Shown here in pieces: positions 24,754-35,427 of a stretch of 64,000 nucleotides of DNA (its first letter is position 1; every line of letters begins with the position of its first letter). Position numbers and translations under genes: made by a program. A model generated the notes under the pieces. That model ran no database searches. It saw only the letters and a list, made by a program, of their open reading frames with translations, and was not told where the DNA came from. Location: contig NZ_JACHBR010000002.1 of assembly GCF_014200435.1 (NCBI RefSeq), positions 548,501 through 612,500 on the forward strand, read 5' to 3'. The DNA is from Sphaerisporangium krabiense. GTDB lineage: Bacteria > Actinomycetota > Actinomycetes > Streptosporangiales > Streptosporangiaceae.

Positions 24754-25422
24754 TCAGGCCCCGGACCGCGCGGCCGGGGCCGGGAGCTCGGCCACCTCGC
24801 GGCGGACGTACGCCCGCAGCTCCTCGCCCTGCTCGTAGAGGTCCTTCAGGACGGCCAGGCAGGGGGCGATCACCTTGGGGTCGGTGATGCGGCGCCCGCC
24901 GAGGTGGGCGCCCGCGGCGTCGTACAGCACCTCGTACATGAGGCCGGGGGACAGGACCAGCAGCTCGGGCAGCGGCCCGGACGGCTCGTAGGGGCGCACG
25001 GCCGAGGCGGGCACGACGCGGGGACGCTCGCCCGCGTCGGCGCGCGCCGCCAGGACGTGCAGTTCCCACTGCATGTACGGGGTCAGGGGAGACTCGACGA
25101 CCCGGGCGCGCCGGAACTCCGCGTAGCCCTCGTAGTCGGCGGGCAGGGAGCCGCGCATCTCGCCGATGAGTCGCAGGGAACGTTCCCAGTCGCCCTCGGT
25201 CATGGCCACCCAGGACGGCTCGTAGGGCTCGGAGAAGTGCTGGAGGCGTTCGAGCTTCCACACCACGCCCTCGGCGCTCTCGTAGGCGGCGCGAAACTCC
25301 GGGCCGTAGATCTCAGGGGGCAGCACCGCCGCCTCCGCCGCGCGCGCCCGCTCGAAGACCTCGGACACCGTGGACGCCTCGCGCGCGCGATGGTCAAGAC
25401 GGTCGTCGGTGCTCGGGATCAT
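24754..25422 (-). CDS. DUF6879 family protein
   Basis: 222-residue soluble protein resembling the actinobacterial DUF6879 family. It has VVWKLERLQHF, RARVVESPLTPYMQWELHV, the A-x-x-AGE stretch ADAGERPRVV, LVLSPGLMYEVLYDAAGAHLGGR and a C-terminal helix. Function unknown; relatives often accompany small XRE-type regulators, none of which is seen here. ATG 25422 has GAGGAG upstream; the frame extends further but into Ser/Pro/Arg-rich sequence. It converges on pnkp with only 7 bases between the stops. Confidence 0.7.
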   Translation of the reverse strand: MIPSTDDRLDHRAREASTVSEVFERARAAEAAVLPPEIYGPEFRAAYESAEGVVWKLERLQHFSEPYEPSWVAMTEGDWERSLRLIGEMRGSLPADYEGYAEFRRARVVESPLTPYMQWELHVLAARADAGERPRVVPASAVRPYEPSGPLPELLVLSPGLMYEVLYDAAGAHLGGRRITDPKVIAPCLAVLKDLYEQGEELRAYVRREVAELPAPAARSGA

Positions 25423-25743
25423 GGGCGGCTCCTCGTCGTTGGATGCGGACTCCGCGCGGCGTCGCGCCGCGGAGCTGTGGCGAGAGGTACGGGGAGGTGC
25501 TGTGAGGTGCTGCGGACTGCTCGGCGATCGCTCGATTTCGCTCGGGGTCACTGGGACATCGCGGGAAGAACGTGCGCCACCATGCCCGGAGCCGTCGGCG
25601 ACGAAACCCGGGAATGACAACGGTCTTCAGAAAACAGGCCGATCATGGGACGGCTGACATGGAGCGTCAAGGCCCAAATCCGGGCGGGGCGCGACGGCGC
25701 GGCCACGGAGGGCCACCGATGGCACGGGATCCCCTCCGGATGG

Positions 25744-25771
25744 GCGTGTCCGGAACGCTCCCCGGACACGC
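25744..25771 (-). terminator. second hairpin after DUF1707 gene
   Basis: Perfect 10-bp stem GCGTGTCCGG / CCGGACACGC with an 8-base loop, just beyond the stronger hairpin at 25776-25804. Confidence 0.45.
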
Positions 25772-25775
25772 TGAT

Positions 25776-25804
25776 GGCCGGACGGGCGTGGCGCCCGTCC
25801 GGCC
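25776..25804 (-). terminator. strong terminator hairpin after PadR-DUF1707 operon
   Basis: Perfect 13-bp stem GGCCGGACGGGCG / CGCCCGTCCGGCC with a 3-base loop, 25 bp downstream of the DUF1707 stop. Confidence 0.65.
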
Positions 25805-25829
25805 GGGTGAGCTCACCCCGCGGCGGCGG

Positions 25830-26384
25830 TCAGAAGCGGCGGCCGGGACGGCCGTGGTGGTGGAGGCGGTGCGCCACGCCGAGCAGGGCGAGCACCAGCC
25901 ACACCAGGAACAGCACCTTCAGCACGCCGAACATCACCCACAGCGAGCCGGAGACCAGCGAGACGATCAGGGCGACCGCCAGAATGATCATGAACGCCGG
26001 CGGGCCGCCGTGGTGGCGCCGGGCCCGGGCGCGCCGGGCGGCCCGCATGGCGTGGTGCGCGGCGAGGTCGCCGGTCCACGCCGGACCGGCCCACGGCGCG
26101 GGACCCGCGTGGGGCCCGGGGCGGCCCTGGTGCTCCCAGCGCGCCCACGGCGGGGGAGGCCCCCAGGGGCCGCGCCGGTCGTGCTCCGCGCGCGCGGGCG
26201 CGGGGCCGGGTAGGTCGGCCGTCACCCGGCGCAGATCGCCGGCCGTCCGGGCGGCGAGCACGGTGTCGAGTCGTTCGGTCAGCTCGTCATGGGTGAGGCG
26301 GCCCTGCGCGAAGTGCTCCCGCAGGGCGGCCATCACCTCGTCGCGTTCCGCGTCGCCGATCCGCAGATCGTCCCGCGAGGTCAT
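25830..26384 (-). CDS. DUF1707 (SHOCT-like) membrane protein
   Basis: 184 residues. The N-terminal DUF1707 domain reads LRIGDAERDEVMAALREHFA then GRLTHDELTERLDTVLAART, a short domain probably for protein interaction. A Pro/His/Gly-rich linker follows (about 60-115). Near the C-terminus are two hydrophobic helices (FMIILAVALIVSLVSGSLWV and KVLFLVWLVLALLGVAH). It lies 6 bases after the PadR gene on the same strand, so both form one operon and the membrane protein is probably controlled by PadR. Confidence 0.88.
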   Translation of the reverse strand: MTSRDDLRIGDAERDEVMAALREHFAQGRLTHDELTERLDTVLAARTAGDLRRVTADLPGPAPARAEHDRRGPWGPPPPWARWEHQGRPGPHAGPAPWAGPAWTGDLAAHHAMRAARRARARRHHGGPPAFMIILAVALIVSLVSGSLWVMFGVLKVLFLVWLVLALLGVAHRLHHHGRPGRRF

Positions 26385-26390
26385 CGAGGA

Positions 26391-27155
26391 TCACTCCTCC
26401 GAGGTGTCGCCGTCGGCCAGGATCTGGTAGAGCTTGCGCCGGGTCTGGGCCAGGACCTGCTTGGCCTGCCCGATCTGCCCTTCGCTTCCAGTCTGCGCTA
26501 TCTGGAAGAGCGCCGCGGCGGCCTGACGGGACAGATCGAACAACTCGTACACGGTGTCGTCGACGTCGGGCGTCATCTCCTCCCATGGGGCCCGCACCTC
26601 GTCCGGATGCTGGGCGACGTACTCCTGGCCGGTGGGCGTGAGCTGGAAGGTCTTGCGGCCGTCGGTCTCCTCGGCGCGCACCAGCCCCTCGTCGGTGAGC
26701 TGCTGCAGCGCCGGGTACACCGCGCCGGGGCTGGGCTTCCACCCGCCCTGGCTGCGCTGGGCGATCTCCTGGATGATCTGGTAGCCGTTGCGGGGCTCCT
26801 CGCTGAGCAGCGCCAGGATCGCGGCCCGCACGTCGCCGCGCTTGGCCTTGCGCCCGCCGCGGCCGAACCCGCCGAACGGCCCGCGCCCCCCGCCGAACGG
26901 GAATCCGGGGCCCCCGAAGCCGCGCCCGAATTCCCACGGGAACGGGCCGGGACCGCGGCGGCCCCGGTCGCGGCGCTCCCGGCGCTCGTCGTGGTCGTGG
27001 GGACCGTGCGAGCCGTGCGGGCCGTGCGGGCCGTGCGGGCCATGGTGATGCCCGTGGTCCCAGCCCGAGGCGGCGGCGCGCAGAGCGGCCACGGCGGCGT
27101 CCCCGATCATGCGCGGGTCGGGCAAGGGTCCGCGCCTCGCGTATGCGTACGACAT
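26391..27155 (-). CDS. PadR family regulator with His/Gly-rich N-terminal extension
   Basis: 254 residues. The PadR winged helix (about residues 105-180) reads RGDVRAAILALLSEEPRNGY, QIIQEIAQRSQGGWKPSPGA, VYPALQQLTDEGLVRAEE and GRKTFQLT, followed by a C-terminal dimerisation helix. The first 100 residues are unusual: a block rich in HGP/HGH repeats (about 33-55), an Arg/Asp block, then Phe/Gly-rich GPFPWEFGRGFGGPGFPFGG. The His cluster could bind metal, and the F/G block is probably disordered. The promoter side carries GATATATC. First gene of an operon with DUF1707. Confidence 0.9.
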   Translation of the reverse strand: MSYAYARRGPLPDPRMIGDAAVAALRAAASGWDHGHHHGPHGPHGPHGSHGPHDHDERRERRDRGRRGPGPFPWEFGRGFGGPGFPFGGGRGPFGGFGRGGRKAKRGDVRAAILALLSEEPRNGYQIIQEIAQRSQGGWKPSPGAVYPALQQLTDEGLVRAEETDGRKTFQLTPTGQEYVAQHPDEVRAPWEEMTPDVDDTVYELFDLSRQAAAALFQIAQTGSEGQIGQAKQVLAQTRRKLYQILADGDTSEE

Positions 27156-27206
27156 GTCTTCCCCCTGTCTGAACGATCGACCATCGATCGCTCTCGATGC
27201 CTCAAA

Positions 27207-27214
27207 GATATATC
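27207..27214. promoter_or_regulatory. candidate PadR operator core
   Basis: Palindrome GATATATC in an AT-rich patch 52 bp upstream of the padR start, the kind of AT-rich palindrome PadR proteins use for autoregulation. Short, so tentative. Confidence 0.35.
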
Positions 27215-27394
27215 GTTACCGTTCTCAGAACAACCCATGGACGAGGGAAAGGCGCGACCCGGCGGCGCGGGCGATCTGCGTGCCCCTGGTGACGCGAGCC
27301 CCGTGACGGCCGGGGATTCGCCGCGTCCGGCCCACGGAATCGGGGGCTCCTTCAGGCTGTGGTCAATGCCCAGCTAGGCACGGTCCAAAATTGA

Positions 27395-27408
27395 GTGACG
27401 CAGATCAC
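27395..27408. promoter_or_regulatory. Crp-like palindrome
   Basis: GTGA-N6-TCAC, matching the core of Crp/GlxR-type sites (TGTGA-N6-TCACA) in actinobacteria. It lies 9 bp before a GGGAAC promoter element. Confidence 0.4.
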
Positions 27409-27416
27409 GAAAATGC

Positions 27417-27446
27417 GGGAACAGACCGCGGGGTCCGAGCGTTAGC
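27417..27446 (+). promoter_or_regulatory. candidate ECF-type promoter
   Basis: GGGAAC (27417-27422), 18-bp spacer, GTTAGC (27441-27446). It resembles GGGAAY-N18-GTT promoters read by SigR/SigE-type sigma factors. Followed at once by a long hairpin. Confidence 0.4.
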
Positions 27447-27454
27447 AGCTATCG

Positions 27455-27520
27455 ACGGGTCCGTTCTGCTTTGAGAGGGCTGGGGGGTGCTCTTGGAGCG
27501 GAACGGCCCGTCTGCCTTTT
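27455..27520. ncRNA. candidate structured small RNA or leader attenuator
   Basis: Arms 27455-27470 and 27497-27511 pair over 15 bp with one bulged base (ACGGG-bulge-CCGTTCTGCT with AGCGGAACGGCCCGT). They enclose a G6-containing loop with a small GAG/CTC stem. On the plus strand CTGCCTTTT follows, and a promoter-like GGGAAC...GTTAGC precedes. On the minus strand the loop reads CACCCCCCAGC, recalling the C-run loops of the actinobacterial 6C RNA, but only one such loop is visible. Strand undecided. Confidence 0.35.
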
Positions 27521-27700
27521 CCTGGGCTCTTCCCCAGACTTCCCCGACGTACCGTCCCGTAACGTCTGCATCACCTGTCCGTAACCCGTCGTAGGCAGCA
27601 TTTCCCGCCTCCGGGGGCAAGCGACACGCCGGTACGTTGATGGCAAACTTCCCGCGTATGGCAAGGATTTTGCCGTAAGGTCCCCGAACGTGATCTACGC

Positions 27701-28432
27701 ATGATGGGGCATACGCACGCGCTGAGCGGGGCCGCGGCCTGGCTCCTCGTCGCGCCGGGGCTCGCCGCGCTTCCCGGCATGGGCGGTCCCCTGGCGGAGC
27801 TCGCCCCCATGGTCTCGGGGGTGCTGTCCCCGGGCGAGCTGATCGCCGGCGCGCTGATCTGCGCGGGCGCCGCCATGCTGCCCGACCTCGACCACCCGCA
27901 CGCCACGATCGCCCAGACCTTCGGGCCCGCGACGTGGGTGCTGAGCAAAGTGGTCAACTGGGCCAGCGGAGGCCACCGCCACGCGACCCACTCGCTGGCG
28001 TTCGCGATCGTGGCCGGAGTGGGCACGCACTTCCTCGCCGACCGCTATCCCCTCGCGCGCGACATCGTGGTGGTCCTGATGATCGGCCTGGCGATCCGGG
28101 CCGTCGGCGTGGGCATCCCCGGCAAGACCATCACCTCGGCGCTGGTGAACATCGCGCTGACGGCCGCGACGTTCGTCTTCTTCCAGTCCCGCGGCCTGGA
28201 CTACTACTGGCTCGGGCTCGCCGTCGCGATCGGGTGCCTGGCCCATGTGGTGGGGGACTGCCTGACCGAGCGGGGCTGCCCCGTCCTGTGGCCGCTCCAG
28301 CACCGCTGGCTGCTGCCCTGGAAGATCGGCATCAAGACGGGCAGGAAGTTCGAGGTGAAGATCCTCGGCCCGCTGCTGTCGGTGGTCGTGATCGGCCTGT
28401 TCGCCCTGCGGCTCATGCCCGCGGTGGCCTGA
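27701..28432 (+). CDS. membrane-bound metal-dependent hydrolase (YdjM/DUF457-like)
   Basis: 243-residue polytopic membrane protein. The N-terminus MMGHTHALSGAAAWLL and the following CAGAAMLPDLDHPHATIAQ and GGHRHATHSLAFAI are the conserved His/Asp motifs of the YdjM/LexA-regulated inner-membrane hydrolase family, presumed to bind a metal. Five or six hydrophobic helices; HVVGDCLTERGCPVLWPL is another conserved piece near the end. Biological substrate unknown. The 268-bp region upstream holds the candidate RNA and promoter at 27417-27520. Confidence 0.85.
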   Translation: MMGHTHALSGAAAWLLVAPGLAALPGMGGPLAELAPMVSGVLSPGELIAGALICAGAAMLPDLDHPHATIAQTFGPATWVLSKVVNWASGGHRHATHSLAFAIVAGVGTHFLADRYPLARDIVVVLMIGLAIRAVGVGIPGKTITSALVNIALTAATFVFFQSRGLDYYWLGLAVAIGCLAHVVGDCLTERGCPVLWPLQHRWLLPWKIGIKTGRKFEVKILGPLLSVVVIGLFALRLMPAVA

Positions 28433-28476
28433 GGCCGCGCTCCCGTCCCGTCGGGGGTAACTTGATGTCGAGATAC

Positions 28477-28504
28477 ATGTCCCGATATCTTGATATCGAG
28501 ACAT
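28477..28504. promoter_or_regulatory. 28-bp near-perfect palindrome upstream of aconitase
   Basis: Half-sites ATGTCCCGATATC and GATATCGAGACAT around TT, with one mismatch. A related copy CTTGATGTCGAGATA begins at 28461, and the second CTTGATATCGAGA begins at 28489, giving a 28-bp direct-repeat period. Strong operator candidate for the acnA promoter. Confidence 0.6.
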
Positions 28505-28523
28505 CGTGCCGCCGAGGGTGAAG

Positions 28524-28539
28524 GTTAGGTCTACCTAAC
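28524..28539. promoter_or_regulatory. second palindrome upstream of aconitase
   Basis: GTTAGGT-CT-ACCTAAC, perfect. Similar half-sites to DtxR/IdeR iron boxes (TTAGGT...ACCTAA), but with 2 rather than 7 intervening bases, so the binding protein is uncertain. Confidence 0.5.
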
Positions 28540-28648
28540 TACCAGCGGTGGTCGACCGGTGCGGCAGGATCTATGGGGCGAACCCGGCATTCAGCTGCGT
28601 GACCCATCATCATCAGTGGCGATGAGTGGAACAAGGAGGCGAGTCCCC

Positions 28649-31468
<2,820 letters not shown>

Positions 31469-31476
31469 GCAGGGGA

Positions 31477-31496
31477 GGCGGGGCCGCGGCCCCGCC
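31477..31496 (+). terminator. first hairpin after acnA
   Basis: Perfect 9-bp stem GGCGGGGCC / GGCCCCGCC with a 2-base centre, 8 bases after the acnA stop. Confidence 0.45.
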
Positions 31497-31566
31497 CTCG
31501 GGGGTCACGAGACTCCGATGAGGACCGGCCCGCGCGGCGCACCCGTCCGCCGGGCCGGTCGACCCC

Positions 31567-31596
31567 GGCCCGTCCCCGTACTGGGACGGGCCTTTT
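31567..31596 (+). terminator. Rho-independent terminator after acnA
   Basis: Perfect 10-bp stem GGCCCGTCCC / GGGACGGGCC, 6-base loop, then TTTT. The most canonical terminator in the window. Confidence 0.85.
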
Positions 31597-31640
31597 AACC
31601 TGTTGCGGCAGGTGGTGGGCCCGCGCCTACGTTGAGGCCC

Positions 31641-32366
31641 ATGACTCATGATCTTTTAGTGCTTCTGATCGCCGGCTGCGTGGTGTTCGCCGGGGCGGTG
31701 GTCCAGGGAGGGGTCGGGTTCGGGCTGGGGCTGCTCGCCGCGCCGGTCATCACCGTCCTCGACCCCACGGTCATGCCCGCGGCCGTGCAGGTGGTCAACG
31801 CCGTGCTGCCGCTGCTCACGCTGGTCGTGGAGTGGCGCGCGATCGACTGGCGCGGCCTCGGCTTCGCGCTGCTCGGCAGGCTCCCCGGCGGCGCGCTCGG
31901 CGGGCTCGTCGTCGTGTACGTCAGCGGCCAGGTGCTCGGCGTGCTGGTCGGGGTGATGGTGCTGGCCGCGGTGGCGGTCACCGCGACCGCGGTGGCCGTC
32001 CCGCGCAACGGCGCCACGCTCGCCGCCGCCGGACTGCTCTCGGGGGTCACCGGCACGGCCACCGGCATCGGCGGGCCCCCGCTCGCGATCGTCTACCAGC
32101 ACGACAAGGGCCCGAGGATCCGGGCGACGCTGGCGATGTACTTCTTCCTCGCGGCGGCGCAGTCCCTCGTGGTCCTCGCCGCGGTCGGCAGGCTGCCCCT
32201 CAGGGCGCTCGCCGCGGGCGCCCTGCTCGTCCCCTTCCTGGTGGCCGGATTCGCCGTCTCCGGGCCGCTCAGGCGCTTCCTGGACGGCGGACGCGTCCGC
32301 GCGGGCATCCTGCTCGTGGCCGCGGCGTCGGCCTTCGTGCTGATCATGCGCAGCCTGGCCTTCTGA
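31641..32366 (+). CDS. sulfite exporter TauE/SafE family protein
   Basis: Eight-helix membrane protein (241 aa) of the TauE/SafE family, exporters of sulfite/sulfonate or similar anions. The first half motif GAVVQGGVGFGLGLLAAPVI and the second-half repeat SGVTGTATGIGGPPLAIVYQ are both intact. Cytosolic loop KGPRIRATLAMYFFLA. ATG 31641 has a GAGG site close upstream. No sulfur-metabolism neighbours, so substrate is unassigned. A decayed relative lies at 14296. Confidence 0.88.
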   Translation: MTHDLLVLLIAGCVVFAGAVVQGGVGFGLGLLAAPVITVLDPTVMPAAVQVVNAVLPLLTLVVEWRAIDWRGLGFALLGRLPGGALGGLVVVYVSGQVLGVLVGVMVLAAVAVTATAVAVPRNGATLAAAGLLSGVTGTATGIGGPPLAIVYQHDKGPRIRATLAMYFFLAAAQSLVVLAAVGRLPLRALAAGALLVPFLVAGFAVSGPLRRFLDGGRVRAGILLVAAASAFVLIMRSLAF

Positions 32367-32395
32367 GGAGGCCGCGGCCCAAGTGGATTCCTGGG

Positions 32396-33172
32396 TCAGG
32401 CCACCATCGCGGCGCCGGCGATCCAGGTGTTGCACGCGGAGGGCGCCGTCGCCTTGTAGCCGCGGCTCAGCCAGTTGGCGATGTTGCGGCCCTTGCCGTG
32501 GTCGCGCACGTCGGCGATCTCGTCGCCGCTGCGCCGGTCGGCGGCCACGAGGTCGTTCCAGTCCTCGGCCGTGCGGTCGAGCGAGGGCCAGACCGCGCCG
32601 ATGAAGGCGCCCGCGAGGCACTCGGCCTGCAGCTCGTGCCGGCGGGTCTGCTCCAGGTACTCGTTCTTGCCGCGTCCGGGCAGCCCGTCGTAGGCCTTCC
32701 ACATGCCGGCGAGGTTCTGGACGTGGTGGCCGTACTCGTGGGCGATCACGTCCATGAGGAACAGGTCACCGGGGTCGTTCACGATGCTCTTGTCCAGCAG
32801 GAACACGATCTGCCGCGTCGGATTGCAGTAGATGGCCTGGATGTTCTCGCCCCACTTGCGGCCGCACGCCCGCTGCGGCTTGGTGATGAACTTCACAGCG
32901 GGCTTCACGAAGGGGAGACGGGCCTTCTTGAACTGGGCGGCCCACACGGTGTCGAGGCACTTCACCAGCGGGACCAGATAGTTCTTGACCGAGGCGACGT
33001 CGCCCGCCTCCACCGGCGGCTCCGGGCAGGACGCCGGGCCGAGGGGGCCAGAGGCGTACAGCGCGTTGCGGGTGAGGATGGGGGCGTTCTTGATCGGGTA
33101 GGCCCAGGAACGTCCCTGCAGCGCCAGGGTCGTGACCAGGGTTAAAAGGATGGCGAGGGAGAGCTTTCGCAT
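32396..33172 (-). CDS. secreted neutral zinc metallopeptidase (YpfJ-like)
   Basis: 258 residues. The signal peptide MRKLSLAILLTLVTTLALQG ends near RSWA. The mature enzyme has the zinc motif HEYGHH (H-E-x-x-H) in MDVIAHEYGHHVQNLAG and a downstream glutamate ligand in RRHELQAECLAGAFIGA, as in the YpfJ/putative neutral zinc metallopeptidase family. Several Cys (SCPEPP, KCLDT, RACGRK, YCNPT, ACNTW) suggest disulfides for an extracytoplasmic protein. Substrate unknown. ATG 33172 chosen because it begins the signal peptide; the frame extends upstream without coding character. Confidence 0.9.
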   Translation of the reverse strand: MRKLSLAILLTLVTTLALQGRSWAYPIKNAPILTRNALYASGPLGPASCPEPPVEAGDVASVKNYLVPLVKCLDTVWAAQFKKARLPFVKPAVKFITKPQRACGRKWGENIQAIYCNPTRQIVFLLDKSIVNDPGDLFLMDVIAHEYGHHVQNLAGMWKAYDGLPGRGKNEYLEQTRRHELQAECLAGAFIGAVWPSLDRTAEDWNDLVAADRRSGDEIADVRDHGKGRNIANWLSRGYKATAPSACNTWIAGAAMVA

Positions 33173-33330
33173 AGCCCGCTGAGGGTACTCGACACGCCCA
33201 CACCTCGTAAAACCCATCTAATGTGGACAACTCATGGAGGTTTCGTGAGGGTCCAACGGGAGCGGCGCAGGGGTGGGATCCTTGGGCAAATAGACTCGGC
33301 GAACGGCGAACAGGCGGAGGAGATGATTCC

Positions 33331-35283
33331 GTGAGCGAGCGGAGCCAGCGGATCGGCGGTTCTGGCGAGGGCGTGCCCGACCTCTTGGCGTCGGTGAAGG
33401 GCCCCGGCGACCTCAAGCGCCTGCCGCCCGGCGAGCTGCCCGCCCTAGCCGCCCAGATCCGGGACCTCCTCGTCGCCACGACCTCGCGCACCGGCGGCCA
33501 CCTCGGCCCGAACCTCGGCGTCGTCGAGCTCACCATCGCCCTGCACCGCGTGTTCGACTCCCCGCGCGACCGCATCCTGTGGGACACCGGCCACCAGGCG
33601 TACGTCCACAAGATGCTCACCGGCCGCGCGGCCGACTTCGCGACCCTCCGCCAGGAGGGCGGCCTGTCCGGCTACCCGAGCCAGGCCGAGTCCGAGCACG
33701 ACGTCATCGAGAACTCCCACGCCTCCACGGCCCTGTCCTACGCCGACGGCCTCGCCAAGGCGTACAAACTGCGCGGCGAGGCCGGGCGCACGGTCGTCGC
33801 CGTCATCGGCGACGGCGCGCTCACCGGCGGCATGGCCTGGGAGGCGCTCAACAACATCGCCGGCCACGCCAAGGACCCCGACCTCCCGCTGGTGATCGTC
33901 GTCAACGACAACGGCAGGTCCTACTCGCCGACGATCGGCGGCCTGGCCTCCCACCTGGCCTCCCTGCGCATGACGCAGAACTACGAGCACATGCTGGAGT
34001 TCGTCAAGCACAACCTCGGCCGCGTCCCCGTCGTCGGCACCCCGCTGTACGACACGCTGCACGGCGTCAAGAAGGGCCTCAAGGACGTCCTGGCGCCCCA
34101 GGTCATGTTCGAGGACCTCGGCCTCAAGTACGTCGGCCCCATCGACGGGCACGACGAGCAGGCCGTCGAGGCCGCGCTGCGCCGGGCCCGCGACTTCCGC
34201 GGCCCCGTCATCGTCCACGTCCTCACCACCAAGGGGTACGGCTACTCGCCCGCCGAGAACCACGACGAGGACTGCTTCCACTCCCCGCAGCCGTTCGACC
34301 CGCTGACCGGCGAGGAGCAGCCCCGCCCGCACGGCTGGACCAACGTCTTCGGCCAGGAACTGGTCCGGCTCGGCGCCGAGCGGCCCGACCTGGTGGCCAT
34401 CACCGCCGCCATGCTGCACCCCACCGGCCTGGCCTCGTTCGCCGAGGCGTACCCGGACCGCACCTACGACGTCGGCATCGCCGAGCAGCACGCCCTCACC
34501 AGCGCGGCCGGCCTGGCCCTCGGCGGCCTGCACCCGGTGGTCGCCGTCTACGCCACCTTCCTCAACCGCGCCTTCGACCAGCTCCTCATGGACGTCGCGC
34601 TGCACCGCCTGCCCGTCACCGTCGTGCTCGACCGCGCGGGCGTCACCGGCGACGACGGCGCCAGCCACAACGGCATGTGGGACCTGTCCATCCTCCAGAT
34701 CGTCCCGGGCCTGTCGGTCGCCGCGCCCCGCGACGCCGCCCGCCTGCGCGAGCTGCTCGGCGAGGCCGTCATGGTCGAGGACGGCCCGACCGTGCTGCGG
34801 TTCCCCAAGGGCGCCGTCGGCCCCGACATCCCCGCCGTGGGCCGTCTCGGCGCGATGGACGTCCTGCGCGGCGGCGAGCCCGCCGACGTGCTGCTGGTGG
34901 CCGTGGGCCCCATGGCCTCGATCTGCCTGGACGCCGCCGCGCTGCTGGACGCGCACGGCATCTCGGCCACCGTGGTCGACCCCCGCTGGGTCAAGCCGCT
35001 CGACCCGGCGCTGGCCGGCGCCGCGGCCGCCGCCCGGCTCGTCGCCGTCGTCGAGGACAACGGCCGCGTCGGCGGCGTCGGGGACGCGGTGGCCCGCCTG
35101 CTCAGGGACTCCGACGTCGACGTCCCGGTGCGCACGTTCGGCGTCGCGCAGGAGTTCCTGAGCCACGCCAAGCGTGCCAAGATCCTCTCCGACCTCGGCC
35201 TCACCGGGCAGGATCTGGCCCGCCGGATCACCGAGACCGTCACCCGCCGTGCCCCCGTCCTGGAGGAGCACCCCGCCTCCTGA
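33331..35283 (+). CDS. dxs: 1-deoxy-D-xylulose-5-phosphate synthase
   Basis: First step of the MEP isoprenoid pathway: condenses pyruvate and glyceraldehyde-3-phosphate to DXP, thiamine-diphosphate dependent (650 aa). Transketolase-like motifs: [36 protein letters not shown] (ThDP/Mg binding), [17 protein letters not shown] (catalytic Glu region) and [21 protein letters not shown] 33331 has GGAGGAG 8 bases upstream; GTG 33373 would give the shorter start typical of some homologues. Divergent from the zinc peptidase. Confidence 0.97.
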   Translation: MSERSQRIGGSGEGVPDLLASVKGPGDLKRLPPGELPALAAQIRDLLVATTSRTGGHLGPNLGVVELTIALHRVFDSPRDRILWDTGHQAYVHKMLTGRAADFATLRQEGGLSGYPSQAESEHDVIENSHASTALSYADGLAKAYKLRGEAGRTVVAVIGDGALTGGMAWEALNNIAGHAKDPDLPLVIVVNDNGRSYSPTIGGLASHLASLRMTQNYEHMLEFVKHNLGRVPVVGTPLYDTLHGVKKGLKDVLAPQVMFEDLGLKYVGPIDGHDEQAVEAALRRARDFRGPVIVHVLTTKGYGYSPAENHDEDCFHSPQPFDPLTGEEQPRPHGWTNVFGQELVRLGAERPDLVAITAAMLHPTGLASFAEAYPDRTYDVGIAEQHALTSAAGLALGGLHPVVAVYATFLNRAFDQLLMDVALHRLPVTVVLDRAGVTGDDGASHNGMWDLSILQIVPGLSVAAPRDAARLRELLGEAVMVEDGPTVLRFPKGAVGPDIPAVGRLGAMDVLRGGEPADVLLVAVGPMASICLDAAALLDAHGISATVVDPRWVKPLDPALAGAAAAARLVAVVEDNGRVGGVGDAVARLLRDSDVDVPVRTFGVAQEFLSHAKRAKILSDLGLTGQDLARRITETVTRRAPVLEEHPAS

Positions 35284-35427
35284 CCGGCCCCGCGGGCCTC
35301 CGTCCGCGCGCCGCGCCACCGCTCTGCCGAATCGGGAAGGAATGTTCGACCGGCCGGGGGGTAGGCATGACCTGCGCTTTTCTTACGAAGGCGTACGACG
35401 TGGTCAACGGCGATCAGGGGCGTGCCG

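Noticed and set aside
24754-25620. Longer DUF6879 form beginning at 25620
   Set aside because: The extra 66 residues are Ser/Pro/Arg-rich; ATG 25422 has a GAGGAG site.
28524-28539. Classical DtxR/IdeR iron box before acnA
   Set aside because: Half-sites TTAGGT and ACCTAA are present, but only 2 bases separate them instead of 7, so the classical box is not claimed.
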